Both the position numbers and the translations under genes were made by a program. The notes beneath the pieces are model-generated. The model saw nothing but the letters and a program-made list of their open reading frames with translations. It was not told the DNA's origin and did no database searches. 64,000 nt of DNA from Streptomyces sp. CB01881 (GTDB lineage Bacteria > Actinomycetota > Actinomycetes > Streptomycetales > Streptomycetaceae), in NCBI RefSeq assembly GCF_002953255.1, contig NZ_CP026498.1:5347888-5411887 (forward strand), written 5' to 3'. How positions within the stretch are numbered: the stretch's first letter is position 1; the number at the start of each line of letters is the position of its first letter. Below are positions 19,746 through 28,706 of this stretch, piece after piece.

Positions 19746-19935
19746 CTGCCTGTCTCTTCTCGGTTTTTGCCGGCCCGGGTGGTTGCGGGCCCCGTCTGTC
19801 GAGGGTGGGGTCCCGGGGGTCGGGCCGATCGCCGGCTCTGCCCCAATCGTCCCCCTTTTCCCGGTGGATCGGGGTGGTTGGGGGCGGCCGGGGCCAGTGG
19901 TCTTGCGGAGTGGAACAGTGTCAGTGCAACAAAAA

Positions 19936-19964
19936 ACCCCTCGTGCCTAGGGCATGCGAGGGGT
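19936..19964 (-). terminator. Attenuator terminator in the ilvB leader
   Basis: On the minus strand the stem ACCCCTCG / CGAGGGGT, extended by GCC/GGC pairing, is followed by TTTTTTGTTG. The U-tract is unusual in this GC-rich genome and marks a real intrinsic terminator. It lies 37 bases after the leader-peptide stop and about 190 bases before ilvB, so it can only regulate ilvB. Confidence 0.85.
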
Positions 19965-20000
19965 GGCGCGTCGGTCTCTCACGAGTCGGGCATGGCCCGC

Positions 20001-20042
20001 TCAGCCGACGCGCCCGCCAAGTACGAGAATTCGGGTGCGCAT
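20001..20042 (-). CDS. ilvB leader peptide (13 aa)
   Basis: ATG 20042 to TGA 20001 encodes MRTRILVLGGRVG. It has a consecutive Ile-Leu-Val-Leu run and a later Val, preceded by a strong ribosome site GGAGGAAGG. A terminator with a U-tract follows. This is the standard architecture of ribosome-mediated attenuation: when branched-chain aminoacyl-tRNAs are scarce the ribosome stalls at ILVL, an alternative structure forms and ilvB is transcribed. It starts only 34 bases beyond the stop of the upstream GGDEF/EAL gene, so the promoter must lie in or near the end of that gene. A TTGACA sequence at 20079-20074 is a candidate -35. Confidence 0.88.
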   Translation of the reverse strand: MRTRILVLGGRVG

Positions 20043-20070
20043 GGCAACGACCTTCCTCCCGTGCGGGGCC

Positions 20071-20097
20071 GACTGTCAAGCAGGTGGGATGACAGTC
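20071..20097. promoter_or_regulatory. Inverted repeat over the cdgC stop codon
   Basis: GACTGTC and GACAGTC flank 13 bases that include the end of the upstream gene. The minus strand contains TTGACA (20079-20074), a consensus -35. It could be an operator for the ilvB promoter or a weak terminator for the gene upstream. No convincing -10 is seen at the right distance. Confidence 0.35.
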
Positions 20098-23000
20098 TCG
20101 CCATGCGGACCATGCCCCGGACCGGCCACCGCGCGGTGTTCGGGCAGGTCGGAGCCGCCGTGGTGATGTACGACACGCCCTGCCGCGGACTCCCCGCAGC
20201 CACTCGTACGGGTGTCCGCGGCGAGGTACGAGCGGCGGGCCGAGAGCGAGCCGAGCGGTCTCGGCAGCGGGTAGACCCGGCGGACCAGCGCGCGGCGCAG
20301 CCGGGTCTCGTCCAGGGGCGGGGCGAAGGCCGAACCCTGGCCCTGCCGGCAGCCCAACTCCTGGAGCACGGAGACCTGGCGCGGCAGGTCCACCCCCTCG
20401 GCGGCGGTCACCAGGCCGAGGTCGCGGCCGAGCCGCAGGGCGTGCCCGGCCAGCGTCCGGCCGAGCCCCGACTCGCCGAGGTCCTGGACCAGCGTGCGGT
20501 CCAGCTTGAGCCCGTCGAACGGCAGCCGGCCCAGCGAGCCGAGCGAGCCGTGACCGGCCCCGAAGCCGGCCAGGGCGGTGGAGACGCCGAGCCGGCGCAG
20601 CGCGGCCAGCCGGCGGCCGAGCTCGTCGGCCAGCGCGTCCGGGCCCGTCCTGGCGACCTCGACCACCAGCTGGCCGGCCGGCAGCCCGCTGTCCCGCAGC
20701 GCGGCCACCACGGCCTCGTACATGCCGGGCGAGCAGAGCCGCTCGGCCGACAACCGGACCGAGACCGGGACGGGCGGCGGCGCCGAACGGGTCCTGACCG
20801 GCAGCCCGCGCCGCAGCGCCGCGGCGGTCACCGCCTCGTGGACCAGCCAACGGGAGAACCGGGTGGCCGCGTCACCGTGCTCGGCGGAGCGCAGGAACTC
20901 GGCGGGGGTGAGCAGCAGCCCCTGGGCCGAGCGCCAGCGGGCCTGGGCCTCGACGCCGGTGACGGAGCCGGAGAGGAGGTCCACCACGGGCTGGTGCAGC
21001 AGCGTGAAGCCGCCCTCGCGGACGGCGACCCGCAGCCGCTCCTCCAGCTCCGACCGGCGCTCCAGGTCGGCCCGCATGGCCGGGGTGTAGAGCACCACCC
21101 GGCCCTTGCCCTCGGACTTGGCCCGGTACATCGCGAGGTCGGCGTTGCGCATCAGCTCGTCGGCGGCGGCTCTGGGGTCGGCGGCGGGGCCGCGCTCGGG
21201 GGTGCCGAAGGCGATGCCGATGCTGGCCGCGACGGCGAGTTCGGCGCCGCCGATCCAGTAGGGCTCGGAGAGCGCGACCCGCAGCCGCTCGGCGAGCTCC
21301 TGGACCTGGAGCCGGCCGAGCGGGCCGCAGACCAGCGCGGCGAACTCGTCCCCGCCGAACCGGGCGACGGTGTCCCCGCAGCGCACGGCGCCCTGGAGGC
21401 GGCGGGCCGCCTGGACGAGCAGCTCGTCGCCGACCTGGTGGCCGGCGCTGTCGTTGACCGCCTTGAAGCCGTCCAGGTCGAGGAAGAGCACCGCGACCCC
21501 GGCGCCGGCCCCGCCCTGCTGTCCGCGCGTGGCGAGGGCCCCGCGCAGCCGCTGCGCGAAGAGCGCCCGGTTGGGCAGGTCGGTGAGCGGGTCATGGGAG
21601 GCGTTGTGCTGCAACTGGGCCTGGAGTATCACGCGTTCGGTGACGTCCCGGCTGTTCAGGATCAGGCCGTCGCGGTACCGGTTGACGGTCGACTCGACGT
21701 GCAGCCACTCGCCGCCGCCGGAGCTGATCCGGCACTCCACCCGGGCCGCCGACGGCTCGGCGGCGGTGCCCGACGAGCGGTGCGCCAGCAGCCGGCCGCG
21801 GGCCAGGAAGCGGCGTACCTCCAGCAGCACCCGGTCCACGTCCTCGGGGTGGACGAGGTCCAGCAGGTTGCCGCCGACCAGCTCCTCGGGGTCCCGCCCG
21901 TAGACGCCGAGCGCGGCCGGGGACACGTAGGAGAGCACGCCGTTGGCACCGGCGATCATGATGACGTCGCTGGAGCCCTGCACCAGGGAGCGGAAGTGCG
22001 CCTCCTTGTGGGCGAGTTCCTGCGCCAGCGAGAGGTTGTCCAGCAGCATCACGCCCTGCCGCAGGATCAGCGCCAGGCCGACGGTACAGGCGGCGGAGGC
22101 CACCACCCGGTCCAACGGCCGCCCGCCGAGGGCGTTGTAGAGGATGCCGGCCGTACAGACCGCGGCCGCCGCGTACGGGGTGAGGGCGCTGAAGGTGGTG
22201 GCCACCCGACGGCGCGGCAGGCCCCCGGCCGAGGGGTGCTCGCGCAGCGGGCGGCGCCAGCGCGGCGACCATGGCGCCCAGGCGAGCAGCAGGCTGCCGG
22301 CGAACCAGCCGGCGTCCAGCAGCTCCCCCGAGTGGTAGCTGTTGCGCAGCTCGGGGGAGGTGAAGAGGGCGTCGCAGAGCACGGTGACGGCCAGGCCGAT
22401 CATCGCGGTGTGCACCGCGGCCCGGTTGCCGTCCCGGCCGCCGAAGCGCAGCCCGACCACCAGGCTGACCAGCAGGATGTCCAGCACCGGGTAGGCCAGG
22501 TTGAGGGCGAGGCACAGCGGGGAGCCGTCCTCCCCGGCGGCGATCCGGCCGAGCGCGAGGCTCCAGCTGAGGGTGAACAGCGAGCCGGCCACCAGCCAGC
22601 CGTCGAGCAGCAGGCAGAGCCAGCCGGCGGCGCTGCGCGGGCGCTGGGCGAGGACGAGCACGCCGGTGATGGCGAGCGGGGCGAAGAGCAGGAAGGCGTA
22701 CTCGGCGAGCGAGTCCTGCGGCAGCGGGGTGCGCTCGACCAGCTCGTACCAGCCCCAGGTGCCGTTGCCGAAGGCGACCATGAGCGAGGAGAGGCCGAAC
22801 AGCAGCCAGGCCGGGCGGGCGTGGCCGCCGACCGCGCAGCCGTAGGCGAGGCAGGACAGCGCGGCCGCGAGGGCGGCCGCGGCCAGGCCGAAGTCACCCA
22901 TGAAGATCGCCAGTTGGCGGGAGCCCCAACCGGAGGCCGCGCCGGTCGCATAGGCCACGCAGAGCACGCCGAGGACTGCGCCGGGCAGGCCACGGCTGTG

Positions 23001-23102
23001 GAGCATCCGGCAGACCGGGCCGCGCCCGGTACACCGGGACGTGTCGGCGTCCGGCACGCCCGGCCGTCCGGCTCCGGGCAGCACCGCATCGGTGGAGCTC
23101 AC
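20076..23102 (-). CDS. cdgC: Membrane PAS-GGDEF-EAL protein with degenerate EAL domain
   Basis: A 1008-residue cyclic-di-GMP protein. Residues ~35-330 contain about eight to ten hydrophobic segments. A PAS domain follows (~350-480, SYVSPAALGVYGRDPEELVGG). The GGDEF domain has an intact ARFGGDEFAAL at about residue 582. The EAL domain (~700-960) is degenerate. The motif reads EAQ, the VNLS Asn is Arg, the metal-binding DDFG is AGFG, and the ElTE motif reads EVART. Only LKLD and AEGV survive. So diguanylate cyclase activity is expected and phosphodiesterase activity is not. Gene position next to ilvB suggests it is Streptomyces CdgC, from memory of gene order. GTG 23102 has GGGGGAGAGG upstream. 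Confidence 0.8.
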   Translation of the reverse strand: MSSTDAVLPGAGRPGVPDADTSRCTGRGPVCRMLHSRGLPGAVLGVLCVAYATGAASGWGSRQLAIFMGDFGLAAAALAAALSCLAYGCAVGGHARPAWLLFGLSSLMVAFGNGTWGWYELVERTPLPQDSLAEYAFLLFAPLAITGVLVLAQRPRSAAGWLCLLLDGWLVAGSLFTLSWSLALGRIAAGEDGSPLCLALNLAYPVLDILLVSLVVGLRFGGRDGNRAAVHTAMIGLAVTVLCDALFTSPELRNSYHSGELLDAGWFAGSLLLAWAPWSPRWRRPLREHPSAGGLPRRRVATTFSALTPYAAAAVCTAGILYNALGGRPLDRVVASAACTVGLALILRQGVMLLDNLSLAQELAHKEAHFRSLVQGSSDVIMIAGANGVLSYVSPAALGVYGRDPEELVGGNLLDLVHPEDVDRVLLEVRRFLARGRLLAHRSSGTAAEPSAARVECRISSGGGEWLHVESTVNRYRDGLILNSRDVTERVILQAQLQHNASHDPLTDLPNRALFAQRLRGALATRGQQGGAGAGVAVLFLDLDGFKAVNDSAGHQVGDELLVQAARRLQGAVRCGDTVARFGGDEFAALVCGPLGRLQVQELAERLRVALSEPYWIGGAELAVAASIGIAFGTPERGPAADPRAAADELMRNADLAMYRAKSEGKGRVVLYTPAMRADLERRSELEERLRVAVREGGFTLLHQPVVDLLSGSVTGVEAQARWRSAQGLLLTPAEFLRSAEHGDAATRFSRWLVHEAVTAAALRRGLPVRTRSAPPPVPVSVRLSAERLCSPGMYEAVVAALRDSGLPAGQLVVEVARTGPDALADELGRRLAALRRLGVSTALAGFGAGHGSLGSLGRLPFDGLKLDRTLVQDLGESGLGRTLAGHALRLGRDLGLVTAAEGVDLPRQVSVLQELGCRQGQGSAFAPPLDETRLRRALVRRVYPLPRPLGSLSARRSYLAADTRTSGCGESAAGRVVHHHGGSDLPEHRAVAGPGHGPHGETVIPPA

Positions 23103-23476
23103 TCGGCCTCTCCCCCTCCGACCCGGGGCGTTGCGCCCCGGCCACGGGCCACCGGCCGCGCACCTGGTGGCCGTACGCGGTGACCTGGCACCCCGTCAGG
23201 GCGGTGGCCCAGGGGGCGGACGGCCTGCCGGCCGACGCACCGCACCGATGTTCCCGATCGGGACCCTACACCACTTCGGTCACTCAATGACACGCACACT
23301 CAACTTAGAGTAATGGTGCAAGGGTGGGGAATTGCACCCGAATCTGCCAGAACGGGCCGGTTGGCGGGGGCGTGCGGCGAGGGGCTCACGCGGCGCGCAC
23401 AGGAGCACGCGGAGGCGCCCGCCGACCGGGGACCGGTCGGACCGGTACGGTCGGCGGGCGCGGACGGCGGCCCGGC

Positions 23477-26400
23477 TCAGCGGCCGGCGGGCGCCAGGTC
23501 CTCCGGGAAGAGCCGCAACCGGTGGGCCAGCGCGGCGGCCTCGCCCCGGCCGGCCACCGCGAGCTTGCCGAGGATGTTGGAGACGTGGACGCTCGCGGTC
23601 TTCGGGGAGATGTACAGCTCCTCCGCGATCTGCCGGTTGGTACGGCCCCGGGCGAGCAACCGGAGCACGTCCCGCTCACGGGGGGTGAGGCCGAAGGAGT
23701 CTCCCCCCGACGGCGGAGCGGCGGCGACGGGGGCACCCGCCCCGGTACGCCCGGAGAGCGCCAGGCCCGCCCGCTCGGCCAGCGCCGTGATCTCGGCGAG
23801 CAGCGCGGTGTCGGAGCGCGCCCCCGCCAGCTTCCGCGCCTCGCGCAGCAGTTCGGCGCCCGCCTCGCGGTGCCCGGCCAGCACCTCGGCCTCGCCGGCC
23901 CGCAGCAGCGCCGCCGCCAGCGGGCCCGGCAGCCCGGCCGGCCGCAGCGCCTCGACGGCGGTGGCCCACTGCGCCGGGGTGTCCCGGTCCTCGGCCCGGG
24001 CCAGTTCGGCCTCCAGCAGCCGCGCCCAGCCGTGGTGGAGCGACGCCTTGGGGGTCAGCAGGGCGGCCACCGCGGCGATCTTCGCCAGCACCTCGGCACG
24101 GCCCGGCCCGGCCTCCGGCAGGCCCCGGCTGTCGGCCTCGGCCGCGGCGCCGTCCACCAGCAGCGGGTAGAGCGCGGCCTCGTTCCCGGCGGGGATCGGG
24201 TTGTCGATCACGGCGAGCAGCTCGGCCCGGGCCTCCAGCAGGCGCCCGCCACGGGCGGCGATCAGCACCGCGAGCCGGGAGATCGGTACGGAGTGCTGGA
24301 ACTGGCAGACCCGGTCCGAGGCCCGGGCCTGGGCCAGCATGCCGGCCGCCGAGGGGAGGTCCCCGCTCATCAGGGCCAGCTCGCCCCGCAACCGGTCGAG
24401 GAACTCCGCGTGGCTGCCCGGCTGCTGGGTCCGCTCGGCGCCGGCCAGCGCCTCGGCCGCCTCCTCGGTCCGGCCGAGGTCCATCAGCGCCTCGGCGAGG
24501 TTGCCGACCAGCAGGGTGCCGATGTTGCGCAGCAGGCCGTTGCCGTCGGCGGTCTCCAGCCCCTCCCGGGCCAGCACCACGGCCTCCTCCGCGCGGCCGA
24601 GCGACTGCAGCAGGCTGGCCAGGTTGTTGAGCCCGCGGAGCATGAGGTCCGGCACGCCGAGCTCGCGGGTGGCGGCGACCGCCGCGGACAGCTCCGCGAC
24701 GGCGGCCTCGGGGTCGTTCCCCAGGTCGTTGCGCAGGGTGCCGAGCGTCATCCGGGCGTGCTGCTCGACCGCGTGCGCCCCCACCTCACGGGCGATCGCC
24801 GCGGCCCGCTCGGCGAGCTCGACGCTCTCGCCGGTGGGGCTGTTCAGCATCGCGATGCCCGCGCTCAGCGCGAACACCTCGGCCTGGACCGCGGACGGCG
24901 GCAGCTGCTCGACCAGCCGCCGGGCGTAGGCCGCCTCGTCCTGGTCCTTGGACCGGTTGAGGTGGCCGAACATCCGGGCCCGGTTCATCCGGAACCAGGC
25001 GGCGCGGGCCGGGTCCTTGGTCTCGTCGACCAGCTTCAGCGCCCGCCGGGAGAGGCTCAGCCCGCGCTCGCGGTCACCGCTGCGCCGGGCCGCGACCACC
25101 GCCTCCGCGAGGACGTCGACCAGTTGCAGCCGCTCGCACTCCGGATCGTGCGTCACCACGTCGCAGGAGCACGGCGGGTAGGTCTCGGCCCAGTCGTACG
25201 GGCGCAGGGTGTGCGCCAGCACCTCCTCGGAGACCTGGTCCCACAGCTCCAGGGCGCGCTCCAGCATCCGCAGCTGCTCGGCGAAGGCGTTGCGCCGGCG
25301 GGCGGCCCGGGCGGCGTCCAGGGCGCTCGGCAGGGCGCGGGCCGGATCGTGCGCGTGGTACCAGTAGTTGGCCAGCCTGGCCGGGCGGACGTCGCTGCCG
25401 ACCAGGTGCGGCTGCGCCTCCAGCGCGGTGGCGAAGCGGCGGTTGATCCGGTGCCGCTCGCCGGGGAGCAGGTCGTCCGAGACGGCCTCACGGACCAGGG
25501 CGTGCCGGAACCGGTAGCCGTCGCCGTCGGTGTCCGGGCGCAGGATGTTGGCGCCGACGGCCGCGCGCAGCGACTCGATCAGCTCCTCCTCGTCGTCCAG
25601 CACGGCCGCCAGGAGCGCGTGTTCGACGTACGAGCCGCCCTCGGCGGCGATCCGCAGCACCCGCTGGGTCTCCTCGTCCAGCGCCTCGACGCGGACCAGC
25701 AGGATGTCCCGCAGCGAGTCGGTGAGCCCGGCCGAACAGCCGTCCTGGAAGGCGGTCGCGAGTTCCTCGACGAAGAACGGGTTGCCCTCCGAGCGGCGGT
25801 GGATCCGGTCGACCAGCTGCCGGTCCGGGTCGGCGGTGCCGAGGATGCCCGCCAGCTGCGCGGCGACCTCGCCCGGGCCGAACCGCTCCAGCTCCAACCG
25901 CTGCACGGTGCGCAGCCGCTCCAGCTCGGCCAGGAACGGCCGCAGCGGGTGCCGCCGGTGCAGGTCGTCGGTGCGGTAGGTGGCGACCAGCAGGACGCGG
26001 GCCCGGTGCAGCGTGCGGACCAGGTAGGCGAGCAGCTCCCGGGTGGAGCGGTCGGACCAGTGCAGGTCCTCGACGGCGAGGACGAGGGTACGGTCCGTGC
26101 CGAGCCGCTCGAACAGCCTCGCGGTGTGCTCGAACAGCCGGGCCCGGCCGTACTCGTCGTTGGGTTCGCCGTCGGCCTCGCCGAAGTCGGGCAGCAGCCG
26201 GGCGAGATGGCCCTCCATGCCGGCGGCGGCCACCTCCAGCTCGGTGCCGAGACCGCGGTGCAGCCGGCGCAGCGCGGTGGCCAGTGGCGCGTACGGCAGG
26301 CCCTCGGCGCCGACCTCCAGACAGCCGCCGACGGTGGTCACCACTCCCCCGCCGTCGGCGTCGGCCCGGGCGAGGAACTCCTCCAGCAGCCGGGTCTTGC

Positions 26401-26542
26401 CGACGCCGGCCTCGCCGCCGACCAGCACGGCCTGCGGGCTGCCGGAGCCGGCCCGCTTCAGAGCATCCGTCAGCTCGGTGATCTCCGTTCCACGGCCGAC
26501 GAAGACGGGACTCACCGATATCTGCTGCATGGAGGCGAGCAT
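23477..26542 (-). CDS. Large ATPase LuxR-family regulator (LAL type)
   Basis: A 1021-residue regulator. The N-terminal AAA/NB-ARC-like ATPase has Walker A GGEAGVGKTRLLEEF (residues 43-50) and Walker B LVLAVEDLHW. A long TPR-like helical middle (~380-930) follows. The C-terminal LuxR helix-turn-helix is LTPRERDVLRLLARGRTNRQ and continues into EELYISPKTASVHVSNILGKL. Such MalT-like proteins bind an inducer through the TPR region and activate genes, often of secondary metabolism. ATG 26542 is used; ATG 26530 is also possible, and neither has a good ribosome site, which may mean a leaderless transcript. No adjacent target operon is obvious. Confidence 0.88.
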   Translation of the reverse strand: MLASMQQISVSPVFVGRGTEITELTDALKRAGSGSPQAVLVGGEAGVGKTRLLEEFLARADADGGGVVTTVGGCLEVGAEGLPYAPLATALRRLHRGLGTELEVAAAGMEGHLARLLPDFGEADGEPNDEYGRARLFEHTARLFERLGTDRTLVLAVEDLHWSDRSTRELLAYLVRTLHRARVLLVATYRTDDLHRRHPLRPFLAELERLRTVQRLELERFGPGEVAAQLAGILGTADPDRQLVDRIHRRSEGNPFFVEELATAFQDGCSAGLTDSLRDILLVRVEALDEETQRVLRIAAEGGSYVEHALLAAVLDDEEELIESLRAAVGANILRPDTDGDGYRFRHALVREAVSDDLLPGERHRINRRFATALEAQPHLVGSDVRPARLANYWYHAHDPARALPSALDAARAARRRNAFAEQLRMLERALELWDQVSEEVLAHTLRPYDWAETYPPCSCDVVTHDPECERLQLVDVLAEAVVAARRSGDRERGLSLSRRALKLVDETKDPARAAWFRMNRARMFGHLNRSKDQDEAAYARRLVEQLPPSAVQAEVFALSAGIAMLNSPTGESVELAERAAAIAREVGAHAVEQHARMTLGTLRNDLGNDPEAAVAELSAAVAATRELGVPDLMLRGLNNLASLLQSLGRAEEAVVLAREGLETADGNGLLRNIGTLLVGNLAEALMDLGRTEEAAEALAGAERTQQPGSHAEFLDRLRGELALMSGDLPSAAGMLAQARASDRVCQFQHSVPISRLAVLIAARGGRLLEARAELLAVIDNPIPAGNEAALYPLLVDGAAAEADSRGLPEAGPGRAEVLAKIAAVAALLTPKASLHHGWARLLEAELARAEDRDTPAQWATAVEALRPAGLPGPLAAALLRAGEAEVLAGHREAGAELLREARKLAGARSDTALLAEITALAERAGLALSGRTGAGAPVAAAPPSGGDSFGLTPRERDVLRLLARGRTNRQIAEELYISPKTASVHVSNILGKLAVAGRGEAAALAHRLRLFPEDLAPAGR

Positions 26543-26593
26543 GCCATAAGCCGATCCGCCCGGCCGAGGGGTTATCCCGTCCTCGGAACGCCC

Positions 26594-26627
26594 GGAAGGG
26601 GAGGCGCTGGATCGCGCCTCCCCTTCC
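26594..26627 (-). terminator. Terminator after the 51-aa gene
   Basis: GGAAGGGGAGGCGC / GCGCCTCCCCTTCC with a 6-base loop, a perfect 14-base stem, lies 35 bases downstream of the small gene stop and separates it from the LuxR regulator. Confidence 0.7.
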
Positions 26628-26661
26628 TTGTCCGCCCCGGCCGCTGCCGGGTGCCGGCCCG

Positions 26662-26817
26662 TCAGCACTCGCGCAGACGCGCGGCGCGCCGGTCGGCACG
26701 GGTGGTGACCAGGCGGCGCAGCCCCCGGCCGGCCTTGGCCTCACGGACCAGGCGCTGGTGGTCGGCCTCGGCGTGGAGTTCCCGCACCTGCTGCTGGATG
26801 AGCTCGTACTCGATCAC
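26662..26817 (-). CDS. Small basic helical protein (51 aa)
   Basis: A 51-residue protein from GTG 26817, with GAGGGGAAA upstream, to 26662. It is strongly charged and probably all helix (IEYELIQQQVRELHAEADHQ, then LRRLVTTRADRRAARLREC) and ends in Cys. No domain is recognised. It has its own terminator and lies just before the LuxR regulator on the same strand. Proteins of this size and composition are common in Streptomyces and annotated as hypothetical. Confidence 0.7.
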   Translation of the reverse strand: MIEYELIQQQVRELHAEADHQRLVREAKAGRGLRRLVTTRADRRAARLREC

Positions 26818-26946
26818 GGTGTTTCCCCTCGTGGTGGTCTCTCGTTCTGAGGTAAAGACTCCTCTCCCAGGGGGGTGCACCACATCGGCAGCCTGCCGCA
26901 TCTTCCGGGGACCGATCGCCTTAGGCGGGGTCCCGGAAACGGCGAA

Positions 26947-26986
26947 GGCCCGGATTCACCCCCACTTACGAGGGTGAATCCGGGCC
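26947..26986 (-). terminator. Terminator downstream of gatB
   Basis: A perfect 15-base stem (GGCCCGGATTCACCC and its complement) with a 10-base loop lies about 130 bases beyond the gatB stop and ends the gat transcript. It is the first terminator-like structure after the repeats at 26997-27149. Confidence 0.75.
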
Positions 26987-26996
26987 CTAGACCGTA

Positions 26997-27040
26997 CTAA
27001 GGCGCCTTAGAAGGCCTTAGGCGCCTTAGAACCTTAGGCG
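26997..27040. repeat. Cluster of CCTTAG units with nested palindromes
   Basis: One CTAAGG and four CCTTAG units (27005, 27015, 27024, 27032) occur in 44 bases. They form the nested palindromes AAGGCGCCTT, AAGGCCTT and AGGCGCCT. It lies between the gatB stop and the terminator. CTAG/TTAG-rich stretches are rare in this genome, which makes the cluster stand out. No known protein site is recognised. Confidence 0.7.
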
Positions 27041-27060
27041 ACTGGCAGCGCCGAGCAGGC

Positions 27061-27149
27061 GCCGAGGCGCTGCAGACCGTGCCTACTGTCCTTCCACGCC
27101 GAGGCGCTGCAGACCGTGCCTACTGTCCTTCCACGCCGAGGCGCTGCAG
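27061..27149. repeat. 37-bp tandem repeat from the gatB 3' end
   Basis: Two exact 37-base copies (27061-27097 and 27098-27134) and a 15-base third partial copy (27135-27149). Read on the minus strand, each unit contains the last gatB codons ([13 protein letters not shown]) and seven further bases. The genuine gatB end uses the upstream copy, and the downstream copy is a non-coding duplicate. Confidence 0.9.
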
Positions 27150-28631
27150 GATCAGGTCCTTCACGCGGGCCGCGTCGGCCTGGCCGCGGGTGGCCTTCAT
27201 GACCGCGCCGACCAGCGCGCCCACCGCGGCGACCTTGCCGTCGCGGATCTTGGCGGCGATCGCCTCGTTGCCGGCGATGGCCTCGTCGACGGCGGCACCG
27301 AGCGCGGAGTCGTCCGAGACGACGGCCAGGCCGCGCTTCTCGACGACCTCGTCCGGCTCGCCCTCGCCGGCCAGCACGGCCTCGATGACCTGGCGGGCCA
27401 GCTTGTCGTTCAGCTTGCCCTCGGCGACCAGCGCGGTGACCCGGGCGACCTGCGCCGGGGTGATCGGCTGCTCGCTCAGCTCGGTGCCGGTCTCGTTGGC
27501 GCGGCGGGCCAGCTCGCCCATCCACCACTTGCGGGCCTGGTCGGCCGGGGCACCGGCGGCGATGGTCTCCTGGATCGGCTCGACCGCACCGGCGTTCAGC
27601 ACCGACTGCATGTCCTTGTCCGACAGGCCCCACTCGGCCTGGAGCCGGGCACGGCGCACGCGCGGCAGCTCCGGCAGCCCCGCCCGCAGCTCCTCGACCC
27701 ACTCGCGCGAGGGCGCGATCGGGACGAGGTCCGGCTCGGGGAAGTAGCGGTAGTCCTCGGCGTTGTCCTTGATCCGGCCCGAGGTGGTGCTGCCGTCGTC
27801 CTCGTGGAAGTGCCGGGTCTCCTGGACGATCGTGCCGCCGTCGGTCAGCACGGTGGCGTGCCGCTGGATCTCGAACCGGGCGGCCCGCTCCACGCTGCGC
27901 AGCGAGTTGACGTTCTTGGTCTCCGAGCGGGTGCCGAAGGTCTTCGTGCCGTTCGGGCGCAGCGACAGGTTGACGTCGCAGCGCATCTGGCCCTTGTCCA
28001 TCCGGGCCTCGGAGACGCCCAGCGCCTTGATCAGCTCGCGCAGCTCGGCGACGTACGCCTTGGCGACCTCGGGGGCCCGCTCGCCGGCGCCCTCGATCGG
28101 CTTGGTGACGATCTCGATCAGCGGGATGCCGGCCCGGTTGTAGTCGAGCAGCGAGTGGGTGGCGCCGTGGATCCGGCCGGTCGCGCCGCCGACGTGGCTG
28201 GACTTGCCGGTGTCCTCCTCCATGTGGGCGCGCTCGATCTCCACGCGGAAGGTCGAGCCGTCCTCCAGCTGCACGTCGAGGTAGCCGTTGAAGGCGATCG
28301 GCTCGTCGTACTGCGAGGTCTGGAAATTCTTCGGCATGTCCGGGTAGAAGTAGTTCTTCCGGGCGAACCGGCACCACTCGGCGATCTCGCAGTTCAGCGC
28401 CAGGCCGATCTTGACGGCCGACTCCACGCCGATCGCGTTGACCACCGGCAGCGAGCCCGGCAGGCCCAGGCAGGTCGGGCAGACCTGGCTGTTCGGCTCG
28501 GCGCCCAGCTCGGTCGAGCAACCGCAGAACATCTTGGTCTTGGTGCCCAGCTCGACGTGGACCTCAAGGCCCATCACCGGGTCGTACGACGCGAGAGCGT
28601 CCTCGTAGGAGACCAGGTTCATGACGCTCAC
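27120..28631 (-). CDS. gatB: Aspartyl/glutamyl-tRNA amidotransferase subunit B
   Basis: A 503-residue GatB. In the GatCAB complex it binds the mischarged tRNA and phosphorylates Glu-tRNA(Gln) or Asp-tRNA(Asn). The diagnostic N-terminus is [20 protein letters not shown], followed by CPTCLGLPG. Its C-terminal YqeY-like tRNA-binding domain ends in [17 protein letters not shown] 28631 has AAGGGGA upstream. It is separated from gatA by a small membrane-protein gene and a hairpin. Its last codons are duplicated downstream as a 37-bp tandem repeat. Confidence 0.96.
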   Translation of the reverse strand: MSVMNLVSYEDALASYDPVMGLEVHVELGTKTKMFCGCSTELGAEPNSQVCPTCLGLPGSLPVVNAIGVESAVKIGLALNCEIAEWCRFARKNYFYPDMPKNFQTSQYDEPIAFNGYLDVQLEDGSTFRVEIERAHMEEDTGKSSHVGGATGRIHGATHSLLDYNRAGIPLIEIVTKPIEGAGERAPEVAKAYVAELRELIKALGVSEARMDKGQMRCDVNLSLRPNGTKTFGTRSETKNVNSLRSVERAARFEIQRHATVLTDGGTIVQETRHFHEDDGSTTSGRIKDNAEDYRYFPEPDLVPIAPSREWVEELRAGLPELPRVRRARLQAEWGLSDKDMQSVLNAGAVEPIQETIAAGAPADQARKWWMGELARRANETGTELSEQPITPAQVARVTALVAEGKLNDKLARQVIEAVLAGEGEPDEVVEKRGLAVVSDDSALGAAVDEAIAGNEAIAAKIRDGKVAAVGALVGAVMKATRGQADAARVKDLILQRLGVEGQ

Positions 28632-28665
28632 AGCGTCCCCTTCGCTAAAAGTCTGTGGAGGTACG

Positions 28666-28698
28666 GGCCCGGCCGCGCACAGGGGTGCGGGCCGGGCC
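28666..28698 (-). terminator. Hairpin between the small gene and gatB
   Basis: A nine-base stem (GGCCCGGCC / GGCCGGGCC) with a 15-base loop that can itself pair lies between the 85-residue gene stop and the gatB start. It may lower or process gatB expression and is not followed by a U-tract. Confidence 0.45.
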
Positions 28699-28706
28699 GG
28701 GGCTGC

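Noticed and set aside
23324..26977. A 1217-codon plus-strand frame
   Set aside because: It is antisense to the LuxR-type regulator, whose ATPase and HTH motifs are clear.
27061..27149. CRISPR array
   Set aside because: The 37-base units are directly adjacent with no spacers and derive from the gatB end.
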